The notes under the pieces: generated by a model | What the model was told of the DNA's origin: nothing | The model's database searches: none | What the model saw: only the letters and a program-made list of their open reading frames with translations | Assembly: GCA_020633295.1 (NCBI GenBank) | Contig: JACKDW010000009.1 | Location: 186,001-250,000, forward strand | Length of the DNA: 64,000 bases | Origin: Myxococcales bacterium | GTDB taxonomy: Bacteria; Myxococcota_A; Polyangia; Nannocystales; Nannocystaceae | Reading direction: 5' to 3' | Part shown: piece after piece, positions 19,351 through 33,020 of the stretch | Numbering within the stretch: position 1 is the first letter of the stretch | Layout of the letters: every line of letters begins with the position of its first letter | Translations under genes and position numbers: made by a program

Positions 19351-19414
19351 GGATCATCGGACTATCGGATCATCGGACTATCGGATCATCGGACTATCGG
19401 ATCATCGGATCATC
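19351..19414 (+). repeat. 16-bp tandem repeat between hemA and hemC
   Basis: Three exact copies of GGATCATCGGACTATC (19351-19398) are followed by two copies of its first half, GGATCATC. The 8-bp half-units alternate, so the array looks built by slippage from one 8-mer. The unit is not a multiple of three, so the array is non-coding; it ends 28 bp before the hemC ATG. Confidence 0.95.
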
Positions 19415-19442
19415 GCGGACCATCGCCGACGGAGAGGACCCC

Positions 19443-20447
19443 ATGAACAGCGAGAGCTGGCCGCTCGAACTCACTGAACCGCTGCGCGGCGTCGTCCGCA
19501 TCGGCACGCGCGCCTCCAAGCTCGCGCTCTGGCAGGCCCACTGGGTCCGCGATCAGCTGCGCGCCTGCTGGGGTCCGACGCTCGAGGTCGAGCTGGTCCA
19601 CATCACCACCGAGGGCGACCGCATCCAGGATCGCCCGCTGCACCAGATCGGCGGCAAGGGGCTGTTCGTCAACGGCATCGAGGATCAGCTGCTCGCCGGC
19701 GCCGTCGACCTCGCGGTCCACAGCATGAAGGACCTGCCCGGCGCGCTCGCGGACGGCCTGATGATCTGCTGCACGCCGGCGCGCGAGGACTCGCGCGACG
19801 CGCTCGTCGTGCGCGCCGACGTGCGGCAGGCGCTGCGCGACGCGGGCGAGCCGGTGACGATCGAGTCGCTGCCAGCCGGCGCGCGCGTCGGGACCACGAG
19901 CCTGCGGCGCGCCGCGCTGACGCGTCGACTCAACCCTGGCGTAGAGGTCATCTCGCTGCGCGGCAACGTGCCGACGCGCCTGCGCAAGCTCGACGAGGGC
20001 CAGTTCGACGCGATCCTGCTCGCGGCCGCCGGGCTGCGGCGGCTCGGCCTGGGCGATCGCGTCGACGCGGCGCTCGACCCCGAGGTGTTCTGCCCGGCCG
20101 CGACCCAGGGCATCCTGGCGCTCGAGTGTCGGGCGGCGGACGAGCGCGTGCGCGCGCTCGTGTCGCCGCTGCGGGACGTCGACGCCGCCGACATGGCCGC
20201 CGCCGAGCGCTCGTTCCTCGCTCGCCTCGAGGGCGGCTGCCAGGTGCCGATGGGCTGCCTCGCCGTACTCGACGGCGCGCGCATGCGCGTGCGCGGCGTC
20301 GTGGCCGACCCCTCCGGCGCGCCGTACTACGAGGCCGACCTCGAGGGCCCGCGCGCCGACGCGGCGGCGCTCGGGCACGCGCTCGCGGGCGCGCTGCTGG
20401 ATCAGGGGGCGCGCGAGGTCCTGCGCGCGCTCGCGGGCGGCGAGTAG
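19443..20447 (+). CDS. hemC: hydroxymethylbilane synthase (porphobilinogen deaminase)
   Basis: 334 residues. Conserved motifs appear in order: RIGTRASKLALWQA (19-32), a GDR loop with TTEGDRIQD, GGKGLFVNGIEDQL, AVHSMKDLP, and SLRGNVPTRLRKLDEGQFDAI. The dipyrromethane-carrying Cys266 lies in LEGGCQVPMG. The enzyme joins four porphobilinogens into hydroxymethylbilane. GAGAGGA is spaced four bases before the ATG. The N-terminal 15 residues are an extension over the typical start. It is probably in the same transcript as hemA, but the tandem repeat sits in its leader. Confidence 0.97.
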   Translation: MNSESWPLELTEPLRGVVRIGTRASKLALWQAHWVRDQLRACWGPTLEVELVHITTEGDRIQDRPLHQIGGKGLFVNGIEDQLLAGAVDLAVHSMKDLPGALADGLMICCTPAREDSRDALVVRADVRQALRDAGEPVTIESLPAGARVGTTSLRRAALTRRLNPGVEVISLRGNVPTRLRKLDEGQFDAILLAAAGLRRLGLGDRVDAALDPEVFCPAATQGILALECRAADERVRALVSPLRDVDAADMAAAERSFLARLEGGCQVPMGCLAVLDGARMRVRGVVADPSGAPYYEADLEGPRADAAALGHALAGALLDQGAREVLRALAGGE

Positions 20448-20505
20448 ATCCCAGGCTCCGCGCGCTTGCGCAGCCCCGCGGCGCTCGCTACCGTCGCCCG
20501 AACTC

Positions 20506-20541
20506 GTGAGGTGCGGAGTGAGGTGCGGAGTGAGGCGCGGG
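20506..20541 (+). repeat. 12-bp tandem repeat (GTGAGGTGCGGA), about 2.7 copies
   Basis: Two exact units and one diverged unit lie just upstream of the small lipoprotein gene. An in-frame GTG at 20506 would place them in the coding region, but the ATG at 20569 is the better start. Confidence 0.8.
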
Positions 20542-20568
20542 ATGAGGAGCGGGACCAGGACCATCGGG

Positions 20569-20925
20569 ATGACGACGCACCCTGTCGCCGTGAAGCCGCG
20601 CGCGCGCGCGCTCCTCCGTCGAGCGTTCGGGCGCGCGGTTTTGCCACGCATCGCGCTGGCGAGCTCGCTGGCGCTGGTCGTCACCGCCTGTCGCCCGACG
20701 ACGCGCCAGCTGTGCACGCACATCATGGAGCTCAACGGCCGCGTCGCCGACGACGGCACGCTCGAGCCGGCGTACCTGAAGGGCTGCGAGAAGAACATCA
20801 AGAACCATCGCCTCGACGCCGGCGCGCTGCGCTGGGGCAAGGTCACGCGCTGCGTGCTCGCGGCCCCGTCGCGCGAGGCCGTCGACGCCTGCTGGGTCGG
20901 CCAGAAGCCCCCCGACGATCCGTGA
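20569..20925 (+). CDS. small Cys-containing lipoprotein
   Basis: 118 residues. A long basic N-region and hydrophobic helix end in lipobox VTAC (Cys41). The mature part has 78 residues with four Cys (LCTHIMELNG, KGCEKNIKNH, TRCVLAAP, DACWVGQ), likely two disulfides. Its pattern of short helices with Cys at regular spacing recalls small periplasmic proteins of delta-proteobacteria that count helix-loop-helix Cys pairs; I cannot name it. AGGACC lies upstream of the ATG. It follows hemC by 121 bp. Confidence 0.75.
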   Translation: MTTHPVAVKPRARALLRRAFGRAVLPRIALASSLALVVTACRPTTRQLCTHIMELNGRVADDGTLEPAYLKGCEKNIKNHRLDAGALRWGKVTRCVLAAPSREAVDACWVGQKPPDDP

Positions 20926-21036
20926 CATCACGCGTGGGTTTCGCTGCCTCGCCGTGATCTTGAGCCGTGAGCTTGAGCCGTGATGACGTCGCTGGCGTGT
21001 TGAATCCCGCGCGGGCGAGTGCGATCGTCTCGCTCC

Positions 21037-24462
<3,426 letters not shown>

Positions 24463-24564
24463 GACCCCCGGCGCGTGGGCTCGAGCGCGCGCTCGTTCAT
24501 CACCATGCGCACGCCATCACAGGGTTGGGCCGGGGGCCGAGTAGGACCCCCGGCCGAGCGCGCG

Positions 24565-24909
24565 CTAGTTCATCACCAGGCGCACGCCGGTGACGATCAC
24601 CGTCGGCATCAGACCGTTGTAGACATCACCCGGGTCCTGGACCTCGACGGTCGGGTGCACCTCGATCCGTCCGCGCTCGAGCGCCGACTCGACGCCCTCG
24701 AGTTGCACGCGTCGCGCTCGGATCTCATCGAGCAGGATCTTTAGATCAACCTTGATCCCGCCGTTTTGTCGGCAGGCGCGCTGGGACGCGCGACGCACGC
24801 TGCGATTGAATACCGTGAGCCGCTGGCGAACCTCCTGCCAGCGGCGGCGGGAGATGGCGTCATCGCACTCGACAAGATACTCAATGCACTTCGTAAACTC
24901 GGGGGCCAT
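24565..24909 (-). CDS. small helical protein of unknown function
   Basis: 114 residues, no signal peptide. The first 50 residues are charged and helical (IEYLVECDDAISRRRWQEV) with three Cys, followed by VDLKILLDEIRARRVQLEG. The last part is beta-like (GRIEVHPTVEVQDPG) and ends MPTVIVTGVRLVMN. A perfect SD (AAGGAG) lies six bases before the ATG. Base composition around the start is unusually AT-rich. It is last in the minus-strand run that begins at aspS, 85 bp after the 614-residue gene. Family not recognised. Confidence 0.75.
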   Translation of the reverse strand: MAPEFTKCIEYLVECDDAISRRRWQEVRQRLTVFNRSVRRASQRACRQNGGIKVDLKILLDEIRARRVQLEGVESALERGRIEVHPTVEVQDPGDVYNGLMPTVIVTGVRLVMN

Positions 24910-24915
24910 GAATGT

Positions 24916-24921
24916 CTCCTT
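24916..24921 (-). promoter_or_regulatory. consensus ribosome binding site (AAGGAG)
   Basis: AAGGAG on the minus strand with six bases to the ATG at 24909. It is one of the few full consensus sites in the window and confirms the start. Confidence 0.75.
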
Positions 24922-24994
24922 TTGGGGACATCCCTAGCAACGTCGCGCTTCTGGTCTCCGCGTACCCAGAGAGCGCGACGCAATGCCCCCACGG

Positions 24995-26839
24995 CTACTC
25001 AGTCCCGCTTCGACCCAGATCAGTCCCGGCAATCTTTTCGCAAATCGCGATCAGCGCGGCGGCCTGGGCTTCCGAGAGCGTCTCCGAGGCGTACATGGCC
25101 TCGAGGCTCGTCGTTACGTCGCGGGCGAGCGACGCGGGTGAGGTCGTGGCGAGATCGTCGAGCGTGCCGACCGTGCCCAGCAGCGCGCGCCAGACGTCGG
25201 CGCTGAGGGGGCTGACGCCCTCGCCGCGCAGCGCGTTGCGCAGCGGCGCGGGGTCGAGTCGCGCGCGCAGAGGCGCGAGCTCGAGACGGTGGATCAACGT
25301 CACCCCGTCGGCGTCGACGCGCGAGACCTCGACCGCGTCGGGCCGCGCGAGCAGGAAAAATTCCCCGTCGGCGTCGAAGCTCAGCGCCGTGCCCTGTCGG
25401 TATGACGCGACCGCGGCGAGCTCGGTCTGCCCCGGGCGCTCCACGAGCAGCTGGCCGGCGCGCGCGAACAAAAACCGACCGTCGCGCGCGCGGGTGAACG
25501 CGCGCGGCGGCAGCAGCTCGTCTTCGTCCATGTCCTCGCCGAGCTCGTCCTCGGGCAGGCGCGCGGTGTCGAAGACCGGCTCGCCGCTCGCGATCTCGAG
25601 CAGCATCCGCTCGCCGTCGATCCACACGACGCGATGCCCAGGGTCCGTCCAGAGGTCGGGCGCGTCGTTCATGCAGCCCGGGAGCAGCAGGCAGCCGCGC
25701 GCGCGCTCGAGGTCGGCGACGACGCTCCAGCGGACATCGGCGACGTTGCCGACGACCTGGCGCGGCACGCCGGCCGGCAGCGGACCCGCGACCCACGCCC
25801 GCGCGTCGGCGTCGCGGACGACCGGCGACGGCGAGAAGTACACCGTGCGGCTGCACGGGCCGCCGCCGCTGACGAACATCAGGTGCTGACCGGTCTCCGA
25901 CGCGGCGATGAAGCGCAGGCCCGCGGTCGGGAACTGGTCGAGCACGCGCCCGTCGAGGTCGAGCACGACGCTCGCGTGGGCGAACATCACGAGGACGCGC
26001 GCGCGGCCGGCGAGCGCGACCGCGAGCGGGGTGGTCGCGTCGACGTCGGCCTCGAGCGCCGCGAGCGGCGAGGGCGGCCCGGCGGGCGTGAGCGCGAACT
26101 CCCCCGAACCGGTCACGAGCTGATCGAAGGTCGTCCACGCGCGCAGCGGCTGACCCAGGAGCGCCGCGAAGCAGACCCGATCGAAGCTCTCCTGGATGGC
26201 GCGTCGCAGGCTCGTCACGATCACCGTGGGCGCGCGGAGCGTTCGCAGTCGGTGGAGGCGCTCGATGGTCGGCCCGAGCCGCAGCAGCTCGGCCGAGATC
26301 GCGTCGGGCGCCTCGGCCAGCGGCTCGCCGTCGAGCGCGTCGCGCAGCGGCGCGTCGATCGGCAGGCGATCGAGCCAGAGCGCGTCGGCGTCGTCTTGAA
26401 TATGCTCCGAGAGCCATGTCGGGAGCGCGCGGCCCGGCTCGGCGAGCGCGCGGCGCAGCGCGAGCGCGCCGGTGAAGTCGTGGAACTCGCGCAGCTCGAT
26501 GTCGTCGTCGTCGTCGTCGTCCTCGCGCGCCGCAGCCCGCTCGTCCTCGCGGGCGCGCCAGCGGTCCTCGTCGAGGAGCGCGGCGCCGTCGAGCGCCAGC
26601 GCGTGCGCGGCGACGCCGGCGACCTGCCCGAGCTCGAGGCCCAGCGCGTCGGCGATCACGGGGCGCAGCAGCGGGTGGAGGATCGGCTCGGGGAGCAGCA
26701 GCGCGTCGTCCTCGGGCAGCGCGCGCGTCGACGCGAGCGCCGAGACCAGCGCGAGCACGCGGCCGCGGTTGACGTGCTGTAGATCGGCGAGAGCGGAGCC
26801 CGCGGGGGCCAGGAGCGTGCGCAGCGGCGACGGGGCCAT
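24995..26839 (-). CDS. large soluble protein of unknown function
   Basis: 614 residues without signal peptide or membrane helix. The N-terminal 250 residues are helical, Leu/Ala/Asp-rich, with a run of seven Asp near residue 110 encoded by a GTC triplet run on the plus strand. Residues about 265-520 show repeated short strands such as VVLDLDGRVLDQFPTAGLRFIAASETG, HRVVWIDGERMLLEIASGEP and RDGRFLFARAGQLLVERPG, consistent with a beta-propeller. The C-terminal 90 residues are helical again (SEAQAAALIAICEKIAG). No catalytic motif. It lies 34 bp downstream of the EEP gene and is likely in the aspS-lnt operon. Confidence 0.8.
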   Translation of the reverse strand: MAPSPLRTLLAPAGSALADLQHVNRGRVLALVSALASTRALPEDDALLLPEPILHPLLRPVIADALGLELGQVAGVAAHALALDGAALLDEDRWRAREDERAAAREDDDDDDDIELREFHDFTGALALRRALAEPGRALPTWLSEHIQDDADALWLDRLPIDAPLRDALDGEPLAEAPDAISAELLRLGPTIERLHRLRTLRAPTVIVTSLRRAIQESFDRVCFAALLGQPLRAWTTFDQLVTGSGEFALTPAGPPSPLAALEADVDATTPLAVALAGRARVLVMFAHASVVLDLDGRVLDQFPTAGLRFIAASETGQHLMFVSGGGPCSRTVYFSPSPVVRDADARAWVAGPLPAGVPRQVVGNVADVRWSVVADLERARGCLLLPGCMNDAPDLWTDPGHRVVWIDGERMLLEIASGEPVFDTARLPEDELGEDMDEDELLPPRAFTRARDGRFLFARAGQLLVERPGQTELAAVASYRQGTALSFDADGEFFLLARPDAVEVSRVDADGVTLIHRLELAPLRARLDPAPLRNALRGEGVSPLSADVWRALLGTVGTLDDLATTSPASLARDVTTSLEAMYASETLSEAQAAALIAICEKIAGTDLGRSGTE

Positions 26840-26873
26840 GGCGAGGGAGTCTCCGCGCGGCCCGGGCCCGGCG

Positions 26874-27953
26874 TCAACCAGATCCAGCCGCGCGCGCGGG
26901 CGCGAGCTCGAGCTCGAGCGGCAGGTGATCGGAGCCGACGGCCGGACCCACGCGCCGGCGCGTCGTCGTCAGGCTGGGGTCGTGGAGCGCGTGGTCGATC
27001 GGGATCGGGAGCACCGGCAGCGTCGCCGGGAAGGTGCCCTGGTAGCCATGCCCGCGCTGCGAGTTGACGAGGCCCGCGCGCGCGCACAGCTGTCGCAGCA
27101 CGGGCGAGAACGGGGTGGCGTTGAGGTCGCCGATGAGCACCGGCGCGCGCCCGCGCGCGCGCTCGCGGATCGCCCACGCGGCGGCGTAGTCGAACAGCGC
27201 GTCGCGGGCCGCGAAGCGCCAGGCCGGCGCGGGCGGGTGCGGGTGCGCGGCCAGCAGCGAGAGCGACAGCGCCTCGGCGTTCGGGTCCGCGTCGCCCTCG
27301 GGCAGCGCGGTGATCGTCGCGTCGATCATCGGCGGGAGCCCGGGCTCCTCGATCACCTGGGCCGCGTCGATCCGCAGCGGCGCGTCGTCGCGGCGCAGCA
27401 GCGCGAGCCCGAAGTTGTCGGCGCGCGGGTGGTCGACGACGAACGAGTAGCCCGGCAGCTCGCGCAGCGCCGCGCTCCAGTGGGGACGAAGCTCCTCGAT
27501 CACCAGCAGGTCGACCTCGCGCGTCCGCAGCTCCGCGAGCGCGCGCGCGGTGTCGCGGTTGGGGCCGAGCACGTTGAGGTGGAGGATCCGGACGCGCGGT
27601 CCGGCGCCCGCCGGCGCGGCCGCGCCGAGCATCACCGGCGCCAGCGCGGCGAGGTTGAGCAGCAGCGGGGCCGTGAGCAGGGCGCACAGCAGCGCCTGCC
27701 GGCGCAGCGCGAGCGCGAGCATCACGATCGCGAGCAGCCCGGCGTAGTAGGCGGGGAAGTGCGCGAACAGATCGAAGGTCCAGTGCCAGCGCCCCGCGAG
27801 CGGGAGCACCGAGGCGACCGTGAGCGCGAGCGCGGCCGCCCGCAGCAGCCGGGAGAGCGCGCCGCGCCGCGCCGGGGGGCTCGCGCGCGCGGGCGTCTCG
27901 TGCTCGGGGGGGCGCGACTCAGCGATCGTCATCGGCCCCGGGGGCTGACTCAT
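26874..27953 (-). CDS. membrane-anchored endonuclease/exonuclease/phosphatase-family protein
   Basis: 359 residues. Three hydrophobic helices lie in the first 115 residues (about 35-52, 63-82, 86-112). An EEP catalytic domain follows: ILHLNVLGPNRD (Asn), LVIEELRPHW (catalytic Glu), AAHPHPPA, GDLNATPFSPVL (Asp/Asn) and GSDHLPLELEL (Asp-His). All metal and catalytic positions of the fold are present, so it should be an active phosphodiesterase/phosphatase on the outer face of the inner membrane; the substrate is unknown. It overlaps the 3' end of lnt (35 bp from ATG 27953, 14 bp from the alternative ATG 27932), so the two are coupled. Confidence 0.88.
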   Translation of the reverse strand: MSQPPGPMTIAESRPPEHETPARASPPARRGALSRLLRAAALALTVASVLPLAGRWHWTFDLFAHFPAYYAGLLAIVMLALALRRQALLCALLTAPLLLNLAALAPVMLGAAAPAGAGPRVRILHLNVLGPNRDTARALAELRTREVDLLVIEELRPHWSAALRELPGYSFVVDHPRADNFGLALLRRDDAPLRIDAAQVIEEPGLPPMIDATITALPEGDADPNAEALSLSLLAAHPHPPAPAWRFAARDALFDYAAAWAIRERARGRAPVLIGDLNATPFSPVLRQLCARAGLVNSQRGHGYQGTFPATLPVLPIPIDHALHDPSLTTTRRRVGPAVGSDHLPLELELAPARAAGSG

Positions 27954-29625
27954 CCGCGTCGCGGCCCGACTCCTGGGCGTGCTCCTGGCCGTGTGCGTGG
28001 CCGTCGTCGTCCTTCGCGTCGTCCTTCGGGTCCGTCGCGATCGACTTCGCGGGCTGCTCCTTGCGCCGGAGGCTGATGAACACGAGCGCGAGGATGACCA
28101 GGCCGTTGAACAGCTCGCCGGTGCGCGTGTACAGCGTGGTCACGACCTCGGGCCCGATCATGGGGACCTCGGCGACGAAGCCGGTCGGCGGGAGCAGGCG
28201 GCGCGCGAGGTCGGGATCGGTGACCTCGGTCTCCTGCAGCACGCGGCCGTTGGGATCGATGTACACGCTGACGCCGGCGTTGACGGCCCGCAGCAGCGCG
28301 CGACGGTTCTCGATCGTGCGCAGCACCGCGAGCCCCATGTGCTGGTACTGCTCCTTGGTCTTCCCGAACCACGAGTCGTTGGTCATGTTGACGAACGCGT
28401 GGATGCCCTCGCCTGCGGTGTTCCGGGCGAAGCGCGGGAGGATGTCCTCGTAGCAGATCAGCGGGCCGAAGCGGTAGCCCAGCGCCGTGAGCGCCTGCGG
28501 GCGCTCGCCCGGGTTGATGTACGAGGCCGAGGGGACCTTCGAGAGGTACCAGTCGGGGTCGACGATCGGGATGTACTCACCGAACGCGAGCGGGAAGTTC
28601 TTGTCGTACAGCTCGCCCATCGTCCCGTCGGGGTGCAGGACGGTCGCGCTGTTGAACGCGTACTTGCTGACCGAGAGGTCATGCGTGACGGCGCCGAAGA
28701 TCAGCGGCGTCGTGAACCCGCGACGCACGCGGCGGCGGCTCCCGAGCGGGTAGTCCTCGGCGTTCTTGCGGCCGATCGCGCGCGAGTAGGGGTACGCGGT
28801 CTCGCCCCACAGCAGGATCTCGGCGCCCTGGTGCTCGAGCTCGGCCGACTGCCGCTGGAGCGCCGCGAGGATGTGCGGCTTGACCCGGAAGTTCGCCCAC
28901 TGCGTGATGCCGAAGTTGCCCTGGACGACGCCGAACTTGACCTTGGGGGCCTGCTCGATGATCGCGTCGATCTGCGCCATGCGCACGGCGCCGTACGCCG
29001 GCGTCAACGTCATGACCGCGGCGTAGGTGATCGCGGCGCGGCGGTTGAGCCCGCGACCCCACAGCAGGTCGCGGAGCACGACGTACAGCGACGCGTTGAT
29101 CAGCAGCTGGATGAAGCCGATGGTGGTCACGCCGCCGAGCTCGGCCGTCTGCAGCCACAGCGGCGCGCGGCACCACCCCAGCGCCATGTACGAGGGGAAC
29201 ACGTGGGGCAGCAGCGCCTCGCCGGCGGTCCACGCCAGCGGCGCGATCAGCAGGACGTCGCGCCCGGTCCGGCGCCGCGCCCAGACGATGAGCGCGGCCG
29301 GGAGCGCCCACTGCAGGCCCTGGAACAGCGCGAACAGCAGGTGCACCGGGTAGGCCGCGACCGGCCCGAAGCCGGCGAAGCGCATCAGCAGCTGCGTCAG
29401 CCAGATGAAGCCCCAGAACACGGTGACCGTGCCGGTGAGCCACCCGACCCAGAACGCGTGCCTGGGCTGCAGCCCCTCGATCGCGTACAGCCACGGGACC
29501 CAGCCGACGAAGCAGAGCCACCACAGGTCGGCGTCGGGCGACGAGAGCACCATGCAGCAGGTGCACAGCAGCGCCGCGACCACGCGGGCGAGGGCGCCGG
29601 GGAGCTTGGGGGCGGGCGCGGTCAC
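27919..29625 (-). CDS. lnt: apolipoprotein N-acyltransferase
   Basis: 568 residues. An N-terminal bundle of about six helices (1-240) is followed by a nitrilase-type domain facing the periplasm with the catalytic triad Glu275 (LLWGETAYP), Lys342 (LYDKNFPLAFGEY) and Cys391 (LICYEDI). The later NMTNDSWFGKTKEQYQH motif is also characteristic. One helix follows near 515, and the tail is His/Asp/Glu-rich and longer than in E. coli. It adds the third acyl chain to lipoproteins, completing their maturation, which fits the many lipoproteins in this window. It lies between aspS (55 bp upstream) and the EEP gene. Confidence 0.95.
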   Translation of the reverse strand: MTAPAPKLPGALARVVAALLCTCCMVLSSPDADLWWLCFVGWVPWLYAIEGLQPRHAFWVGWLTGTVTVFWGFIWLTQLLMRFAGFGPVAAYPVHLLFALFQGLQWALPAALIVWARRRTGRDVLLIAPLAWTAGEALLPHVFPSYMALGWCRAPLWLQTAELGGVTTIGFIQLLINASLYVVLRDLLWGRGLNRRAAITYAAVMTLTPAYGAVRMAQIDAIIEQAPKVKFGVVQGNFGITQWANFRVKPHILAALQRQSAELEHQGAEILLWGETAYPYSRAIGRKNAEDYPLGSRRRVRRGFTTPLIFGAVTHDLSVSKYAFNSATVLHPDGTMGELYDKNFPLAFGEYIPIVDPDWYLSKVPSASYINPGERPQALTALGYRFGPLICYEDILPRFARNTAGEGIHAFVNMTNDSWFGKTKEQYQHMGLAVLRTIENRRALLRAVNAGVSVYIDPNGRVLQETEVTDPDLARRLLPPTGFVAEVPMIGPEVVTTLYTRTGELFNGLVILALVFISLRRKEQPAKSIATDPKDDAKDDDGHAHGQEHAQESGRDADESAPGADDDR

Positions 29626-29681
29626 GGCTCAGTCCTGCTCGGTGCGCGGTTTCCTGTTCCTTGGTTTATGTCCCTCGGATC

Positions 29682-31538
<1,857 letters not shown>

Positions 31539-31648
31539 GCCCGGACTGTAGTCGAAAGCCCCCCTGGCTGCTACAACCGGGACGCGCGCCCGCGGCCGGT
31601 CTCGCGCGCGGGTAAATCAGCCTGGCCCGGCGTACGTCATTCGCGCGA

Positions 31649-32506
31649 ATGTCCTTTCGTTTCATCCACTGCTCGGACATCCACCTGCTCGACCTCACCG
31701 GCGTGCGCCCGTGGAGATTCTTCAACAAGCGCCTGACCGGCGGGGTCAACCTCGCGCTCAAGCGCCGGCGGATGCACAGCGACGCGCTGTTTGATCAGAT
31801 CATCGAGCACGCGCGCGCGCGCAAGGCCGACCGGCTCATCGTCACGGGAGATCTGACCAACCTGGCGCTCGAGGCGGAGTTCGAGCTGGTCAAGCGCCGC
31901 CTCGGGGAGGCCGGCGTCGCCGTCACCGTCATCCCCGGCAACCACGACGCGTACACCAAGGGCTCGGTCCGCTCGCGCCGCTTCGAGACCTACCTCAGCG
32001 GCTTCATGGAGGGCGAGCGGGCGTCTGGCGCCGACTACCCCTTCGTCCAGCGCTTCCCCGGCGTCGGGCTCGTCGGCCTCTCGACCGCCGTGGCCACGCT
32101 CCCGCTGTTCGCCACGGGCACGCTGGGCGACGCGCAGCTCGGGCGCCTCGCGAAGATCCTCGACGCGCTCAAGCGCGAGGGCAGGGCGCGGATCGTGCTG
32201 ATCCACCACCCGGTGATGCCGGGCGTGTCGAAGGCCCGTCACGACCTGCTCGACCTCGCGGGCTTCGGCGCGGTGATCGAGCGCCACGGCGCCGAGCTGA
32301 TCCTCCACGGGCACGAGCACAAGCACATCGAGGGCGTGCTCCCGGGGCCCGAGGGGCCGGCGCTCGTGCACGGCGTCGGCTCCGGGACATGCCTGTCCTT
32401 AAAGCCTGGTCGTGAGGGCGCGTTCACGTACTTCGAAGTCGCGCCGGGGACGATCGAGAAGCAGCACTACGTGTGGCGCGGCGCGAGCTTCGAACGCGCC
32501 GAGTGA
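31649..32506 (+). CDS. calcineurin-like metallophosphoesterase
   Basis: 285 residues with the complete two-metal motif set: CSDIHLLD (Asp/His near 10-12), GDLTNLALEAEF, PGNHDAYTKGS, a pair of His in LIHHPVMPG, and HGHEHKHIEG. No signal peptide is present, so it is cytoplasmic. The family includes cyclic-nucleotide phosphodiesterases and UDP-diacylglucosamine hydrolases, and the sequence alone does not decide the substrate. It is divergent from aspS and convergent with the small lipoprotein gene, whose stop is only 3 bp away. Confidence 0.92.
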   Translation: MSFRFIHCSDIHLLDLTGVRPWRFFNKRLTGGVNLALKRRRMHSDALFDQIIEHARARKADRLIVTGDLTNLALEAEFELVKRRLGEAGVAVTVIPGNHDAYTKGSVRSRRFETYLSGFMEGERASGADYPFVQRFPGVGLVGLSTAVATLPLFATGTLGDAQLGRLAKILDALKREGRARIVLIHHPVMPGVSKARHDLLDLAGFGAVIERHGAELILHGHEHKHIEGVLPGPEGPALVHGVGSGTCLSLKPGREGAFTYFEVAPGTIEKQHYVWRGASFERAE

Positions 32507-32509
32507 GCG

Positions 32510-32929
32510 CTACTCGTCGCAGCCTGGCTCGGGGAACTCCTCGATGAGCGACCACGCGCCGTCGGTGCAGATCAGCAGCGAGCACGGCTGACAGGCGTCG
32601 TCGCATGACAGCGGGCAGTGCTGGTGCGACGCGCGGCACGGCTGGCCCTCGCGCGCCTGCTCGCAGTCGTCGTCGAGCGGCGCGTCGTCGGGCTCGCGCG
32701 TCGGCGCGTCCTCCTTCGCGCCGCGCTCCTTCGCTCCGCGCTCCTTCGCGCCGCCCACCTTCGCGTCGCCCTCCTTCGCTCCGCTCGCGCGCCGAGATGT
32801 CGCGGCCGTCGGCTCGGCGGGCGTGTCGTCGCCGCGGTGGGAGCACGCGAGCTCGAGCAGCAGCAGCGCGAGCGCCCCGGCGCGCGCGATCGAGACGCGC
32901 CGGGCGAGCGTGGTTCGAGTCGGCGGCAC
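32510..32929 (-). CDS. small Cys-rich lipoprotein with GAKE repeats
   Basis: 139 residues. Lipobox ELAC puts the lipidated Cys at 29. A hydrophilic linker holds five imperfect five-residue units (GAKEG, DAKVG, GAKER and so on) encoded by a 15-bp repeat. The C-terminal 50 residues carry eight Cys (DDDCEQAREGQPC, HCPLSCDDACQPCSLLIC), probably four disulfides. The function is unknown. It faces ctaA on the other strand. Confidence 0.78.
   Translation of the reverse strand: MPPTRTTLARRVSIARAGALALLLLELACSHRGDDTPAEPTAATSRRASGAKEGDAKVGGAKERGAKERGAKEDAPTREPDDAPLDDDCEQAREGQPCRASHQHCPLSCDDACQPCSLLICTDGAWSLIEEFPEPGCDE
32711..32785 (-). repeat. 15-bp tandem repeat inside the small lipoprotein gene
   Basis: Five imperfect units of the form CTCCTTCGCGCCGCG (plus-strand view) encode G-A-K-E-R type pentapeptides. 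The unit is a multiple of three. Confidence 0.85.
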
Positions 32930-33020
32930 GACGTGAGCGTACTCCGTGGCGCCCGCGACAGGCTGCCTCGCGGGCGCCGGGATCCTGGCGACGGCGCAGA
33001 AAAGCGCGTATGTCTTGAGC

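Noticed and set aside
19351..19414. CRISPR-like repeats between hemA and hemC
   Set aside because: Units are contiguous, with no unique spacers and only 16 bp, so it is a simple tandem repeat.
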